DNA of 38,070 nt from Gallionellales bacterium GWA2_60_142 (GTDB lineage Bacteria; Pseudomonadota; Gammaproteobacteria; Burkholderiales; Gallionellaceae). Below, one piece after another: positions 7,399 to 14,831 of the stretch (the first letter of the stretch is position 1; every line of letters starts with the position of its first letter). The stretch is from NCBI GenBank assembly GCA_001801085.1, contig MGWR01000004.1:1-38070 (forward strand). Direction: 5' to 3'. The notes under the pieces were generated by a model. The model did not search any database. It had not been told where the DNA came from and was given only the letters and a program-made list of their open reading frames with translations. The position numbers and the translations under genes are program-made.

Positions 7399-7889
7399 GA
7401 TTGTTGCTCGCATTTTGTCTGTCATGCTGCATCTTCGCGGCCCACTCGGCCGAAACCGCCTACACCGTGCGGACCACCGAGGTGAAGGCCAAACCGTTCT
7501 CCGATGCCGATACGCTTTCCAGCCTGCCGGAGAAGAGCCGGGTCGAAGTGCTCGAACGCAAGTCGGGCTGGATGCAGATCAAAACCGACAGCACAAAGGG
7601 CTGGGTGAAGATGCTGAGCCTGCGCTTTGGCGATGCCGCCGCGCAGAAAAAGTCCGGCGACAGCGGTCTGGGCGCGCTGTTCAACGTCGCCGCCACCGGC
7701 GGCAGCGGCAGCACCGTCTCCACCGGCGTGCGCGGCCTGTCCGAAGAGAATCTGAAGAACCCGCATCCCAACCCGCAGGCGATGAAGGAGTTGCAACGCT
7801 ACGCGACCGGCAAGAAGGGGGCGCAGAACTTCGCCAAGTCGGGCAAGCTGGCGATGCGGCAGATCGACTACCTGCCGCCGGCGAAATGA
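7395..7889 (+). CDS. Exported protein with bacterial SH3 domain
   Basis: 164 residues. A cleavable-looking signal peptide (MRLLLAFCLSCCIFAAHSA) is followed by a bacterial SH3-like domain at about residues 22-78 (AYTVRTTEVKAKPFSDAD ... RVEVLERKSGWMQIKTD ... GWVKMLSLRFG). Such domains usually bind peptidoglycan or other envelope ligands. The middle is Gly/Ser-rich, and the C-terminus (NPHPNPQAMKELQRYATG) is unassigned. The ATGA overlap with the upstream cyclase and the GGAGGA ribosome site for the next gene immediately after its stop point to one operon. The role is inferred only as a periplasmic accessory factor for the protease encoded next. Confidence 0.85.
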   Translation: MRLLLAFCLSCCIFAAHSAETAYTVRTTEVKAKPFSDADTLSSLPEKSRVEVLERKSGWMQIKTDSTKGWVKMLSLRFGDAAAQKKSGDSGLGALFNVAATGGSGSTVSTGVRGLSEENLKNPHPNPQAMKELQRYATGKKGAQNFAKSGKLAMRQIDYLPPAK

Positions 7890-7899
7890 GGAGGACGAC

Positions 7900-8757
7900 A
7901 TGAACCGAAAACTCATCACCATCGTTTTCCTGTGCAGCATCTCCTCCTCCGCGCTCGCCTTCGACTTCGGCAACATCGACCTGGGCAAGGCGCTGGGTGT
8001 CTTGCAGAAAACGCAGCAGGCCTCGACCGACATCGACGAACCGAAAGAGCTCGAACTGGGTGCAGGCATCGCCAGCAACCTGCTGGGCGCAGCGCCCCTG
8101 CTGAAAAACCAGCGCGTGCAGAAATACGTGAACAACGTCGGCATGTGGCTCGCGCTGCAAACCGAACGCCCCGACCTGCCCTGGCAATTCGGCGTGCTGG
8201 ACGACAACGACGTCAACGCCTTCGCCGCACCGGGCGGCTACATCTTCGTCACCAGGGGACTGCTCGCGCAGATGAGGAGCGAAGCGGAACTGGCCGGCGT
8301 GCTGGCGCACGAAATGTCGCATATCCTGCGCAAGCATTACCTGGAGGCAATCAAAAAGGGGGCGCGCACCGGCCTGATCGCCGAGTTCGCGGGACAGGCG
8401 CTGGAGAATCGCGGCGCCGATCCGGCATTCCAGAAACTGGTCGGCGCGGGCACCGAAGTCTACGCGCGCGGCCTCGACAAAGACGACGAGTTCGAGGCCG
8501 ACCGCATGGGCGTGGTGATCGCCACCCGCGCGGGCTACGACCCCTGGGGCCTGCCCGCAGTGCTGCAAACCCTGCAAGGCATGAACGCGCAGGACTCCAG
8601 CTTGGCCCTGCTGTTCAAGACCCACCCGGCACTGGGCGAGCGCCTGAACCTGCTGGACCGGCTGATGACCGGGCAGTTCGACGAATTCGAGAAACAGCCC
8701 GACCATGCGCCGCGCTTCATGGGCGTGATGGGCAAGACCGGGATACTGAAACGCTGA
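7900..8757 (+). CDS. Periplasmic M48-family zinc metalloprotease
   Basis: 285 residues with an N-terminal signal peptide (ITIVFLCSISSSALA). The zinc-binding HExxH motif is HEMSH at residues 137-141, in the usual context GVLAHEMSHILRKH, and the third ligand is E199 in DEFEADRMG. The preceding NAFAAPGGYIFVTRGLL is also characteristic of M48 (BepA/LoiP/YcaL-like) peptidases, which degrade misfolded outer-membrane proteins. It lacks the C-terminal TPR domain of BepA, so it is closer to the short LoiP/YcaL type. It starts 10 bases after the SH3 gene, behind GGAGGA. Target proteins are unknown. Confidence 0.9.
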   Translation: MNRKLITIVFLCSISSSALAFDFGNIDLGKALGVLQKTQQASTDIDEPKELELGAGIASNLLGAAPLLKNQRVQKYVNNVGMWLALQTERPDLPWQFGVLDDNDVNAFAAPGGYIFVTRGLLAQMRSEAELAGVLAHEMSHILRKHYLEAIKKGARTGLIAEFAGQALENRGADPAFQKLVGAGTEVYARGLDKDDEFEADRMGVVIATRAGYDPWGLPAVLQTLQGMNAQDSSLALLFKTHPALGERLNLLDRLMTGQFDEFEKQPDHAPRFMGVMGKTGILKR

Positions 8758-8795
8758 CGCAGTCCATCCTTTACCTCGAACCGACGGGAGACATC

Positions 8796-9326
8796 ATGAA
8801 CAAGACATCGACTATCTGCCTCACCTTGCTCCTTGGCGCATACGCCTCCAACGCCAGCGCCGCACCGGGTGAATGGTGGGAGATCACCAGCAAGACCGAG
8901 ATGCCGGGCATGCCCTTCAAGATGCCGGAGACGACCGTCAGGGCCTGCGTCGAAAAGGATGCCGCGACCGATCCGCGCCAGACGATGCAGGACAAGGACT
9001 GCAAGATGACCGACATAAAAACGTCCGGCAACAAGACCACGTGGAAGATGCGCTGCGTCCGCAACGGCGAGGTGATGAACGGCAACGGCGAGTTCGTCGG
9101 CAACGCCGACGGCTACAAGGGCGTGACCCGCCTGAAGGGAACCGCGGGCGGCCAGCCCATCAACATGACCAGCTCCTACCGCGGCAAGCGGGTCGGACCG
9201 AAGTGCGACAGCGTCAAGGACAACAAGCTGGGCGGCGCAGCCGGAAAATCTCCGTCGGACGCAGAAAAACAGTCTGAATCCGCGACCGAGAGCATGAAGA
9301 AACTCAAGGGGATGTTCGGGCTCTAG
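8796..9326 (+). CDS. DUF3617-family exported protein
   Basis: 176 residues with a signal peptide (TICLTLLLGAYASNASA) and a body that starts APGEWWEITSKTEMPGMPF, the characteristic opening of DUF3617 proteins. There are four cysteines in the mature part (C73 region CVEKDA, CKMTD, MRCVRNG, PKCDS), compatible with two disulfides. The C-terminus is charged and probably flexible. No biochemical role is established for this family; similar genes are common in betaproteobacteria. It is 38 bases downstream of the M48 gene with a GGGAG ribosome site and is probably the last gene of the cyclase operon. Confidence 0.85.
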   Translation: MNKTSTICLTLLLGAYASNASAAPGEWWEITSKTEMPGMPFKMPETTVRACVEKDAATDPRQTMQDKDCKMTDIKTSGNKTTWKMRCVRNGEVMNGNGEFVGNADGYKGVTRLKGTAGGQPINMTSSYRGKRVGPKCDSVKDNKLGGAAGKSPSDAEKQSESATESMKKLKGMFGL

Positions 9327-9351
9327 TGTTTTATCCTAGAAAACCCAGTTG

Positions 9352-9480
9352 TCCACGAAATACACGAAAAAACACGAACAAATTCAAATGCATGTTTCGG
9401 CGAATCCTGTTACCCGTTGGGTGATCGCCTAATTCGTTTAACACCATGCTTTATTTCGTGATTTTCGTGTCTTTCGTGGA
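9352..9480. repeat. Long inverted repeat of the CCACGAAA..ACACGAAAA type
   Basis: Arms 9352-9378 and 9454-9480 (27 bases each) are imperfect inverted copies built on TCCACGAAA and ACACGAAAA; the loop is about 75 bases. Outside them CCTAGAAAAC and GTTTTTAGG can extend the pairing. It lies between the convergent DUF3617 and aldolase genes and has the look of an interspersed palindromic element. The stretch 9327-9603 holds no gene. Confidence 0.65.
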
Positions 9481-9534
9481 TGAAAAAGTTTTTAGGTTCA
9501 TCCTGTTCGAAATTCAATGGGCGAAGCTGCATTG

Positions 9535-9573
9535 GTGGGCTCTGCCCACCGTGTCGGACGGAGCCCGACCTAC
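9535..9573. repeat. Two small hairpins, one of the GTAGGTCGGG family
   Basis: GGTGGGC-TCT-GCCCACC (9535-9551) is a perfect 7-bp hairpin. It is followed by GTCGGACGGAGCCCGACCTAC (9553-9573, 21 positions shown here in two arms), whose reverse complement begins GTAGGTCGGGCTCCG and so resembles the repeat arms at 12006 and 36538. Both sit at the 3' end of the minus-strand aldolase gene and may also act in 3'-end formation. Confidence 0.45.
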
Positions 9574-9603
9574 ATGGGGTCGCACATAAACACTAACCGC
9601 ACC

Positions 9604-10245
9604 TCACGCCTCGCCGTAGCGCAGCTCGGCGAACTGCCGCTGCGCATCGCGCAATTCCTCATCGGTCAGCAACACCGGCCCGCCCGCTTGCAATGCACGC
9701 AAGTATTGCTCGGCCAGCGTCTCGACCTCGACCGCGAGCTTGAACGCATCGGCCAGATTCTTCCCCGCCGCGATCATGCCGTGGTTCGCCATCAGGCAAG
9801 CGCGCCTATCCCGCATCGCTTCCAGCACCGCATCGGATAGCGCCTGCGTGCCGAAGGTCGCGTAGCCGGAACAGCGGATGCTGTCCCCGCCCGCCATCAG
9901 GATCATGTAGTGGAACGGCGGAATGTCGCGGCGCATGCAGGCCAGCGTGGTCGCCGCGACCGAATGGGTGTGGATCACCGCACCGAATTCGGGGCGTGCG
10001 GCGTAGATGTCGCGATGGAACAGCCACTCGCTCGAAGGCTTCAGCCTGCCGCTCGCCTCGCCGCTTAACGACATCAACACCATGTGGTCGCCGGTCAATC
10101 CCTCCGCCCCCATGCCGGACGGCGTGATCAGCATGCCGTCGCCGCAGCGCACGCTGAGGTTGCCGGACGAGCCGCGATTCAGTCCCTGCGCATCCAGCTT
10201 CTTCGCGACGCGCGCGAGTTCGCCGCGTAGTTGGTTTTCGTTCAT
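9604..10245 (-). CDS. FucA-like class II aldolase, probable 5-(methylthio)ribulose-1-phosphate / 5-deoxyribulose-1-phosphate aldolase
   Basis: 213 residues, colinear with E. coli L-fuculose-1-phosphate aldolase. The zinc and catalytic residues fall at the same numbers: E73 (SSEWLFH), H92 and H94 (IHTHS), Y113 and H155 (MANHGMI); the phosphate-binding region is SSGNLSVR and TPSGMG. Its start overlaps the mtnA stop (ATGA), so the substrate is most likely the product of MtnA. In the DHAP shunt such an enzyme (Ald2) splits 5-(methylthio)ribulose-1-P or 5-deoxyribulose-1-P to dihydroxyacetone phosphate and an aldehyde. The alternative, MtnB dehydratase of the full methionine salvage pathway, is less likely because the sequence follows FucA and no other mtn genes of that route (mtnC, mtnD, mtnK) are here. 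Confidence 0.82.
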   Translation of the reverse strand: MNENQLRGELARVAKKLDAQGLNRGSSGNLSVRCGDGMLITPSGMGAEGLTGDHMVLMSLSGEASGRLKPSSEWLFHRDIYAARPEFGAVIHTHSVAATTLACMRRDIPPFHYMILMAGGDSIRCSGYATFGTQALSDAVLEAMRDRRACLMANHGMIAAGKNLADAFKLAVEVETLAEQYLRALQAGGPVLLTDEELRDAQRQFAELRYGEA

Positions 10246-11330
10246 TTCAAACACTCCATCGCCTGCGCATTCGCCGCAACCACACCGCGCTCGGTGATCA
10301 GCCCGGTCACCAGCCGCGCGGGCGTCACGTCGAAGCCGTAGTTCGCCGCGCGCGATCCCGTCGGCGTGACCTGCACGGTGCGCACCTGCCCGTCGTCGCA
10401 CAGGCCGGCGATATGCGTCACCTCTTCCTGCGCGCGCTCCTCGATGGGAATCTCCTTCACGCCATCGTTCAGCGTCCAGTCTATCGTCGGCGTCGGCAGG
10501 CCGATGTAGAACGGTACGCCGTTGTCGTGCGCGGCCAATGCCTTCAGGTAAGTGCCGATCTTGTTGCACACATCGCCTGTCGCCGTCACACGGTCGGTGC
10601 CGACGATGGCCATGTCCACCAGCCCGTGCTGCATCAGGTGTCCGCCCGCGTTGTCCACGATCACCGTGTGCGGCACGCCGTGCTGGCCCAGCTCCCACGC
10701 GGTCAGGCTCGCCCCCTGGTTGCGCGGACGCGTCTCGTCCACCCACACATGCAGCGGCACGCCCGCGTCGAACGCCGCATAGATGGGGGCCAACGCCGTA
10801 CCCCAGTCCACCGTCGCCAGCCAGCCGGCGTTGCAGTGGGTCAGGATGTTGACCACGCCGCTGCGCCCTTCGCGCTGCTTGGATTCATGCATCGCGCGTA
10901 TCAGTTCCGCACCGTAGCGACCGATGGAAGCATTGATCTCCACATCCTCGTCGGCGATGCGCGCCGCCTCCAACCAAGCCGCTCCCGCACGCTCGGATTC
11001 CGGCAGCGGCGCGAGGAACGCGCGCATCCGCTCCACGCCCCAGCGCAGATTCACCGCCGTCGGCCGCGCCGCCAGCAGCACACCGCAACTCGCCTCCAGC
11101 GCCGCATCCGACGCGTGATGCTTCATAGACAACGCCACGCCGTAAGCCGCCGTCACCCCGATCAACGGCGCACCGCGCACCCACATATCGCGTATCGCCC
11201 GCTCCGCATCGCGCATGTTCTCCAGCCGCATGGTCACGAACTCGTGCGGGAGTTTGGTTTGATCGATGATCTCCACCGCCCCGTCGGCGGTGGACCAGAT
11301 CGTGCGATAGGGTTTGCCGTTAACTTTCAT
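10242..11330 (-). CDS. mtnA: S-methyl-5-thioribose-1-phosphate isomerase
   Basis: 362 residues of the eIF2B-alpha-like isomerase family. Catalytic cysteine C166 (LTHCNAGW) and aspartate D246 ([18 protein letters not shown]) are both present, with the substrate-binding segment [16 protein letters not shown] near residues 49-64. It converts 5-(methylthio)ribose-1-phosphate from MtnP into 5-(methylthio)ribulose-1-phosphate; bacterial relatives also accept 5-deoxyribose-1-P. It is translationally coupled to the class II aldolase downstream. The start is preceded by AGAGAGATTT. Upstream on the same strand are an HNH gene and then apt and mtnP, so the pathway genes are interrupted by one insertion. 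Confidence 0.95.
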   Translation of the reverse strand: MKVNGKPYRTIWSTADGAVEIIDQTKLPHEFVTMRLENMRDAERAIRDMWVRGAPLIGVTAAYGVALSMKHHASDAALEASCGVLLAARPTAVNLRWGVERMRAFLAPLPESERAGAAWLEAARIADEDVEINASIGRYGAELIRAMHESKQREGRSGVVNILTHCNAGWLATVDWGTALAPIYAAFDAGVPLHVWVDETRPRNQGASLTAWELGQHGVPHTVIVDNAGGHLMQHGLVDMAIVGTDRVTATGDVCNKIGTYLKALAAHDNGVPFYIGLPTPTIDWTLNDGVKEIPIEERAQEEVTHIAGLCDDGQVRTVQVTPTGSRAANYGFDVTPARLVTGLITERGVVAANAQAMECLK

Positions 11331-11343
11331 AAATCTCTCTCTT

Positions 11344-11374
11344 GATGGGTATCGCTATGCTCAACCCATCCTGC
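11344..11374. repeat. Single arm of the GTAGGATGGGT / CAACCCATCCTAC repeat
   Basis: The reverse complement reads GCAGGATGGGTTGAGC followed by ATAGCGATACCCATCAAG. It matches the right arm of the hairpin at 36538-36627 nearly base for base. It lies between mtnA and the 3' end of the HNH gene; the other side of that HNH gene carries a related palindrome (12006-12096). Confidence 0.6.
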
Positions 11375-11396
11375 ATTTACTTACAGAATGAAAAAC

Positions 11397-11936
11397 CTAA
11401 GACTTAAGGGTGACAGAAATGATAAGCCCGTCATTTTCCGGGGCAGCGCCAATGAAATCAGGATGATCAGGATTAAACAGTAATTCATGTACTAAATCAG
11501 CATCGATTCCTAATCTGAGAAAATAACCTTCGCGATCTTCACCCCACGCATCAAAATCAAACTTGAACGAGAAGAGTTCTATCTGTCGTTCAAGAATTGG
11601 CTTTAATCTTTCTAGCTCACTTGGCGTATAAAAATCTTCAGGAGGATAATCTAGTTTCTTGTTATTGCAGCTACGGCATAGTGAAACTAGATTTCCAGGG
11701 ACTAGATGTCCGCCACGAGCCATTGGGATATGGTGGTCTATGCACAAGATTGGTGGCCTACCAAATTCTTGTTGTGATTTTTCCTTGGAACCGCACTTGA
11801 AGCACCTGTGATCAAACAAGGAAAAGAATTTTTTCTTGTATAGGTCAGCGATTACACGAAGCCTGAAGCGCTTAAAAAGTTCAGCCTTTTCTTTGCCCCT
11901 TTGGCCCCGATAAATTTCAACGCTCTTACGTCCCAT
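11397..11936 (-). CDS. HNH endonuclease family protein (probable insertion)
   Basis: 179 residues from MGRKSVEIYRG. The HNH core is clear: a zinc-type pair C45/C48 (HRCFKCGS), then CIDHHIPMARGGH (H68/H69), N82 (GNLVSLC) and a second pair C87/C90 (CRSCNNKK). The protein resembles small free-standing HNH nucleases; the C-terminal 80 residues are unassigned. The gene is visibly more AT-rich than its neighbours and uses codons such as AAA, TTA and TTT freely, suggesting recent transfer. It sits between apt and mtnA, splitting the salvage operon, with members of one repeat family on both sides (11344-11374 and 12006-12096). An in-frame ATG further upstream (12023) would begin inside that repeat and is rejected. 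Biological target unknown. Confidence 0.8.
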   Translation of the reverse strand: MGRKSVEIYRGQRGKEKAELFKRFRLRVIADLYKKKFFSLFDHRCFKCGSKEKSQQEFGRPPILCIDHHIPMARGGHLVPGNLVSLCRSCNNKKLDYPPEDFYTPSELERLKPILERQIELFSFKFDFDAWGEDREGYFLRLGIDADLVHELLFNPDHPDFIGAAPENDGLIISVTLKS

Positions 11937-12005
11937 ACACTTATTTCTGCCAGTAGCGTGCCATTGTAACGATGTTACCGTTTCCCCTGAACAACCCGCG
12001 TAGCT

Positions 12006-12096
12006 CGTAGGTCGGGTTAGCACAGCGTAACCCGACGCATTTTGTTATCAAGCCGCTTCGTCGGGTTACGGCGCAAAACGCCTAACCCGACCTACG
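12006..12096. repeat. Nested palindrome, GTAGGTCGGGTTAG family
   Basis: CGTAGGTCGGGTTAG (12006-12020) and CTAACCCGACCTACG (12082-12096) are perfect 15-base inverted arms. Inside them GCGTAACCCGACG and CGTCGGGTTACGGC pair again. It ends one base short of the apt stop codon and lies upstream of the HNH gene. Related arms occur at 9553, 11344 and 36538. Confidence 0.75.
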
Positions 12097-12097
12097 T

Positions 12098-12625
12098 TTA
12101 GTCTCCTTCAAACTCGCAGAGCGCAAACACCTTCTGCCCCATCTTCTCCAGCCTCGCCCTACCGCCGATATCCGGCAGGTCGATGACGAAGCAGCATTCC
12201 ACCACGATGCCGCCCATGTCTTCGATGAGCTTGACTGCGGCTTCGGCGGTGCCGCCGGTGGCGATGAGGTCGTCCACCAGCAACACGCGGTCGCCCTTCT
12301 GGATCGCATCGGTATGGATCTCGATGCGGTCGGTGCCATATTCGAGCTCGTAATCGCGGCCTATGGTATCGGCGGGCAGTTTGCCCTTCTTGCGGATGGG
12401 CACGAAGCCTTTTTCCAGCACATAGGCGACCGGTGTGCCGACGATGAAGCCGCGCGATTCGATGCCGGCGATCTTGTCGATCTTGACGTCCTTGTAGCGA
12501 TGGGCGATCTCCTGCACCGTGGCGCGCAGGCCGATGGGGTCTTTCAGCAGCGTGGTGATGTCGCGAAACATAATGCCCTGATGAGGGTAATGCGGGACGG
12601 TGCGGATACGGGATTTGATGGGCAT
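12098..12625 (-). CDS. apt: Adenine phosphoribosyltransferase
   Basis: 175 residues, the usual length. The PRPP-binding motif is VLLVDDLIATGGTA at residues 114-127; upstream are FRDITTLLKDP and AGIESRGFIVG, both typical of APRT. It converts adenine and PRPP to AMP in the cytoplasm. The start at 12625 has AGGAGAAAAC before it; the longer open frame begins in low-complexity intergenic repeat. It follows mtnP on the same strand, and MtnP releases adenine, so apt probably serves to recover that adenine within the same pathway. Confidence 0.96.
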   Translation of the reverse strand: MPIKSRIRTVPHYPHQGIMFRDITTLLKDPIGLRATVQEIAHRYKDVKIDKIAGIESRGFIVGTPVAYVLEKGFVPIRKKGKLPADTIGRDYELEYGTDRIEIHTDAIQKGDRVLLVDDLIATGGTAEAAVKLIEDMGGIVVECCFVIDLPDIGGRARLEKMGQKVFALCEFEGD

Positions 12626-12636
12626 GTTTTCTCCTG

Positions 12637-12717
12637 GTGAGTGGGGAGTGGGGAGTGGGAAGTAGTGAGTAGGAAGCGCAGTGGTTTCCCCACTGACCAC
12701 TCCCCACTTCCCACTAT
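12637..12717. repeat. GGGGAGTGGG-rich intergenic repeat between mtnP and apt
   Basis: The plus strand carries three near-tandem GAGTGGG(G/A) units (12637-12662) and an inverted set (CACTCCCCACTTCCCACT, 12698-12715). Between them is a small perfect hairpin CAGTGG-TTTCC-CCACTG (12679-12695). No T-run follows. It looks like an expanded low-complexity palindrome and could slow or stabilise the mtnP-apt transcript. Confidence 0.5.
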
Positions 12718-13581
12718 CTAGTTTTTCAGCATCCGCCCTGCAACTGCGGACAGTTTATCGACCAGCGCCGGGTCGCGCGCTTCGGGGGCGGTGAGGATGG
12801 CGTGCTGCAACGCGGTTCGGCAACCGCATTGGCATGCCGCGGCATCGCCCTGCACTCTGGGCGCAACGCTCTTGACCAGCGCGCGGGCCTTGTCGGCGTT
12901 TTCCAGCAGCACCTTGACGATGGCATCCACCGTGACGTCGTCGTGGTTGGGATGCCAGCAGTCGTAGTCGGTGACCATCGCGACGGTGGCGTAGCAAATC
13001 TCGGCTTCGCGGGCGAGCTTGGCTTCGGGCATGTTGGTCATGCCGATCACGTCGCAGGCCCAGGTGCGGTAAAGCTCGGATTCGGCGAGGCTGGAGAACT
13101 GCGGGCCTTCCATCGCCAGATAAGTGCCGCCGCGCGCGACCGGGATGCCGATCTGTTGTGCGGCCGCGTAGAGATGCTCGCCCAGGCGTCCGCACACCGG
13201 GTGCGCCATCGAGACATGCGCGACCAGGCCGTTGCCGAAGAAGCTCTTCTCGCGCGCGAAAGTGCGGTCAATGAACTGATCGACGATGACGAACATGCCC
13301 GGCATGAGATGTTCGCGTAGCGAGCCGACCGCGCTGACCGAGACGATGTCGGTCACGCCGATGCGCTTCAGTGCATCGATGTTGGCGCGGAAGTTGATGT
13401 CGGTCGGCGACAGCCTGTGCCCGCGCCCGTGGCGCGGCAGGAAGGCGATGGACTGGCCGTTCAGCTCGCCGATCAGCACTTCGTCGGACGGCTCGCCAAA
13501 CGACGACTCCGCCTTCACCCAGCGCGTATTCTCCAGCCCTTCGATGTTGTAGACGCCGCTACCGCCGATGATGCCCAGCAT
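12718..13581 (-). CDS. mtnP: S-methyl-5'-thioadenosine phosphorylase
   Basis: 287 residues of the PNP/MTAP family. Family segments: IIGGSGVYNIEGLE at the N-terminus, FLPRHGRGHRLSPTDINFRANI (phosphate and substrate contacts), VSVSAVGSLREHL, LAMEGPQFSSLAES, and IGMTNMPEAKLAREAEICYA followed by MVTDYDCWH. The last is the MTAP-type signature rather than guanosine/inosine phosphorylase. It cleaves methylthioadenosine (and probably 5'-deoxyadenosine) with phosphate to adenine and the 1-phosphate sugar. apt, mtnA and the class II aldolase downstream on the same strand provide the next steps. The start is preceded by GGGAGAGAAG. Confidence 0.94.
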   Translation of the reverse strand: MLGIIGGSGVYNIEGLENTRWVKAESSFGEPSDEVLIGELNGQSIAFLPRHGRGHRLSPTDINFRANIDALKRIGVTDIVSVSAVGSLREHLMPGMFVIVDQFIDRTFAREKSFFGNGLVAHVSMAHPVCGRLGEHLYAAAQQIGIPVARGGTYLAMEGPQFSSLAESELYRTWACDVIGMTNMPEAKLAREAEICYATVAMVTDYDCWHPNHDDVTVDAIVKVLLENADKARALVKSVAPRVQGDAAACQCGCRTALQHAILTAPEARDPALVDKLSAVAGRMLKN

Positions 13582-13613
13582 GTTCTTCTCTCCCTGAAAT
13601 TTTAATCCTCACA

Positions 13614-13639
13614 CTCCTTCCCCCCTGCAAGGGGGAGGG
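13614..13639. terminator. C/G-rich hairpin between alr and mtnP
   Basis: CTCCTTCCCCC-CTGCAA-GGGGGAGGG can form a strong stem with a small bulge. On the minus strand it follows the alr stop and is trailed by TTAAAATTT within about 20 bases, so it may terminate or attenuate alr transcription before mtnP. The U-tract is imperfect and distant, so this remains a candidate. Confidence 0.4.
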
Positions 13640-13647
13640 AATTATTA

Positions 13648-14733
13648 TCATGTAACAACCGGCACGCGCGCGGTCAGCGCGCACATCAGCTCGTAGCTGA
13701 TCGTCCCGGCGGCGGTTGCCACTTCTTCTATCGGCATGCCCTCGCCCCACAGCGTGACTGGCGTACCGACGCCGGCCTGCGGCAGTGCGCTCAGGTCCAC
13801 GAACAGCATGTCCATCGACACGCGGCCCAGCGTGCGCGTGCGCTGGCCGTCGACCAGTACCGGCGTGCCGGTGACCAGTACCGGCGTGCCGGTGACCGCA
13901 TGTCTGGGATAGCCGTCGGCGTAGCCGCAGGCGACGATGCCGATGCGCATCGAATGGTCAGCGCGGAACAGCGATCCGTAGCCGACCTCGTCGCCGCTGC
14001 GCAGCTCCTGCGTCGCGATAATGCGGCTGGTCAGCGTCATCACGGGGCGCAGGCCGAGTTCGGCCGCGGTCTTGTCGGCGAACGGCGATGCGCCGTAGAG
14101 CATGATGCCGGGGCGCACCCAGGTGCCGTGGGTTTGCGGATATCGCAGCAGCGCGGCGGAATTCGCCAGCGAACGCGGCAAACGGTAAGCAGCGGCCGCC
14201 GCATTGAACAATTCGAGTTGTGCGGAGACGCCGCGCGCCTCGTCGGCGTTGGCGAAGTGCGTCATCAGCGTGAACTCGCGCACCGCGCCGTGACGCCCCA
14301 GACGCTCCAGCACCTGCCCCAGTTGCTGCGGCGCGAACCCCAAGCGGTTCATGCCGCTGTTGATCTTGAGCCAGACATCCAGCGCGCCGCGCCGGGGATA
14401 GGCGTCCAGCAGGTCGATTTGCCAGTCGCTGTGAATCACGCTGGAGATGTCGTATTCGGCAAGCAGCGGCAGGTCGTCCGCCGCGAAATATCCTTCCAGC
14501 AGCAATATCGTCTGGCGGTAGCCCGCCTCGCGCAGGCGTATCGCGTCCTGGATATCCAGCAGCGCAAATCCTTCCGCATCCGACAGCGCCTCCGCGACGC
14601 GCAGCAGACCGTGGCCGTAGCCGTTGGCCTTGATCACCGCCATCGTGCGGGTGGCAGGCGCGGCGCGGCGCGCCACCCGGAGGTTGTTATTCAGTGCGTC
14701 GAGGTCGATGCGGGCTTGAATCGGGCGGGGCAT
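13648..14733 (-). CDS. alr: Alanine racemase
   Basis: 361 residues, PLP-dependent enzyme making D-alanine for peptidoglycan. The PLP lysine is K35 in MAVIKANGYGHG and the second catalytic base is Y252 in DEVGYGSLFRADH; other family segments are MTHFANAD, WVRPGIMLYG and GRVSMDMLFVDL. Residues 281-294 contain a perfect seven-residue tandem duplication (TGTPVLV twice), encoded by a 21-base direct repeat (13853-13894), lying in the C-terminal beta domain where the family normally has one copy. The frame is intact, so the enzyme is probably functional. It is divergent from lplT and its small upstream ORFs. Confidence 0.95.
   Translation of the reverse strand: MPRPIQARIDLDALNNNLRVARRAAPATRTMAVIKANGYGHGLLRVAEALSDAEGFALLDIQDAIRLREAGYRQTILLLEGYFAADDLPLLAEYDISSVIHSDWQIDLLDAYPRRGALDVWLKINSGMNRLGFAPQQLGQVLERLGRHGAVREFTLMTHFANADEARGVSAQLELFNAAAAAYRLPRSLANSAALLRYPQTHGTWVRPGIMLYGASPFADKTAAELGLRPVMTLTSRIIATQELRSGDEVGYGSLFRADHSMRIGIVACGYADGYPRHAVTGTPVLVTGTPVLVDGQRTRTLGRVSMDMLFVDLSALPQAGVGTPVTLWGEGMPIEEVATAAGTISYELMCALTARVPVVT
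13853..13894. repeat. 21-bp perfect tandem duplication inside alr
   Basis: Two adjacent identical 21-base units start at 13853 and 13874 (each begins ACCAGTACCGGCGTGCC and ends GGTG). The duplication is in frame and adds seven residues to Alr. Perfect identity suggests a recent slippage event or an array that can change in copy number. Confidence 0.95.
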
Positions 14734-14831
14734 GAAAAAAGACTGGAAGCAAGTAATTTAGATAGGCGCGAATGATAGCAGGGGCAATGCTTTCATGTTA
14801 TAAAACGCCCTGATAAAAAAAGTCCCGTTGA

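Noticed and set aside
11937-12023. Upstream extension of the HNH gene at 11397-11936
   Set aside because: The added codons lie in the intergenic repeat and show no family similarity.
12637-12717. Possible CRISPR-like array in the GAGTGGGG repeats
   Set aside because: Units are too short (7-10 bases), have no spacers and form a palindromic low-complexity tract; no cas genes are present.
14734-14831. Promoter for the small ORFs/lplT and for alr
   Set aside because: A TATAAA (about 14799) and a TATCAT on the other strand can be seen, but no matching -35 element at proper spacing was found for either, so no promoter is called.
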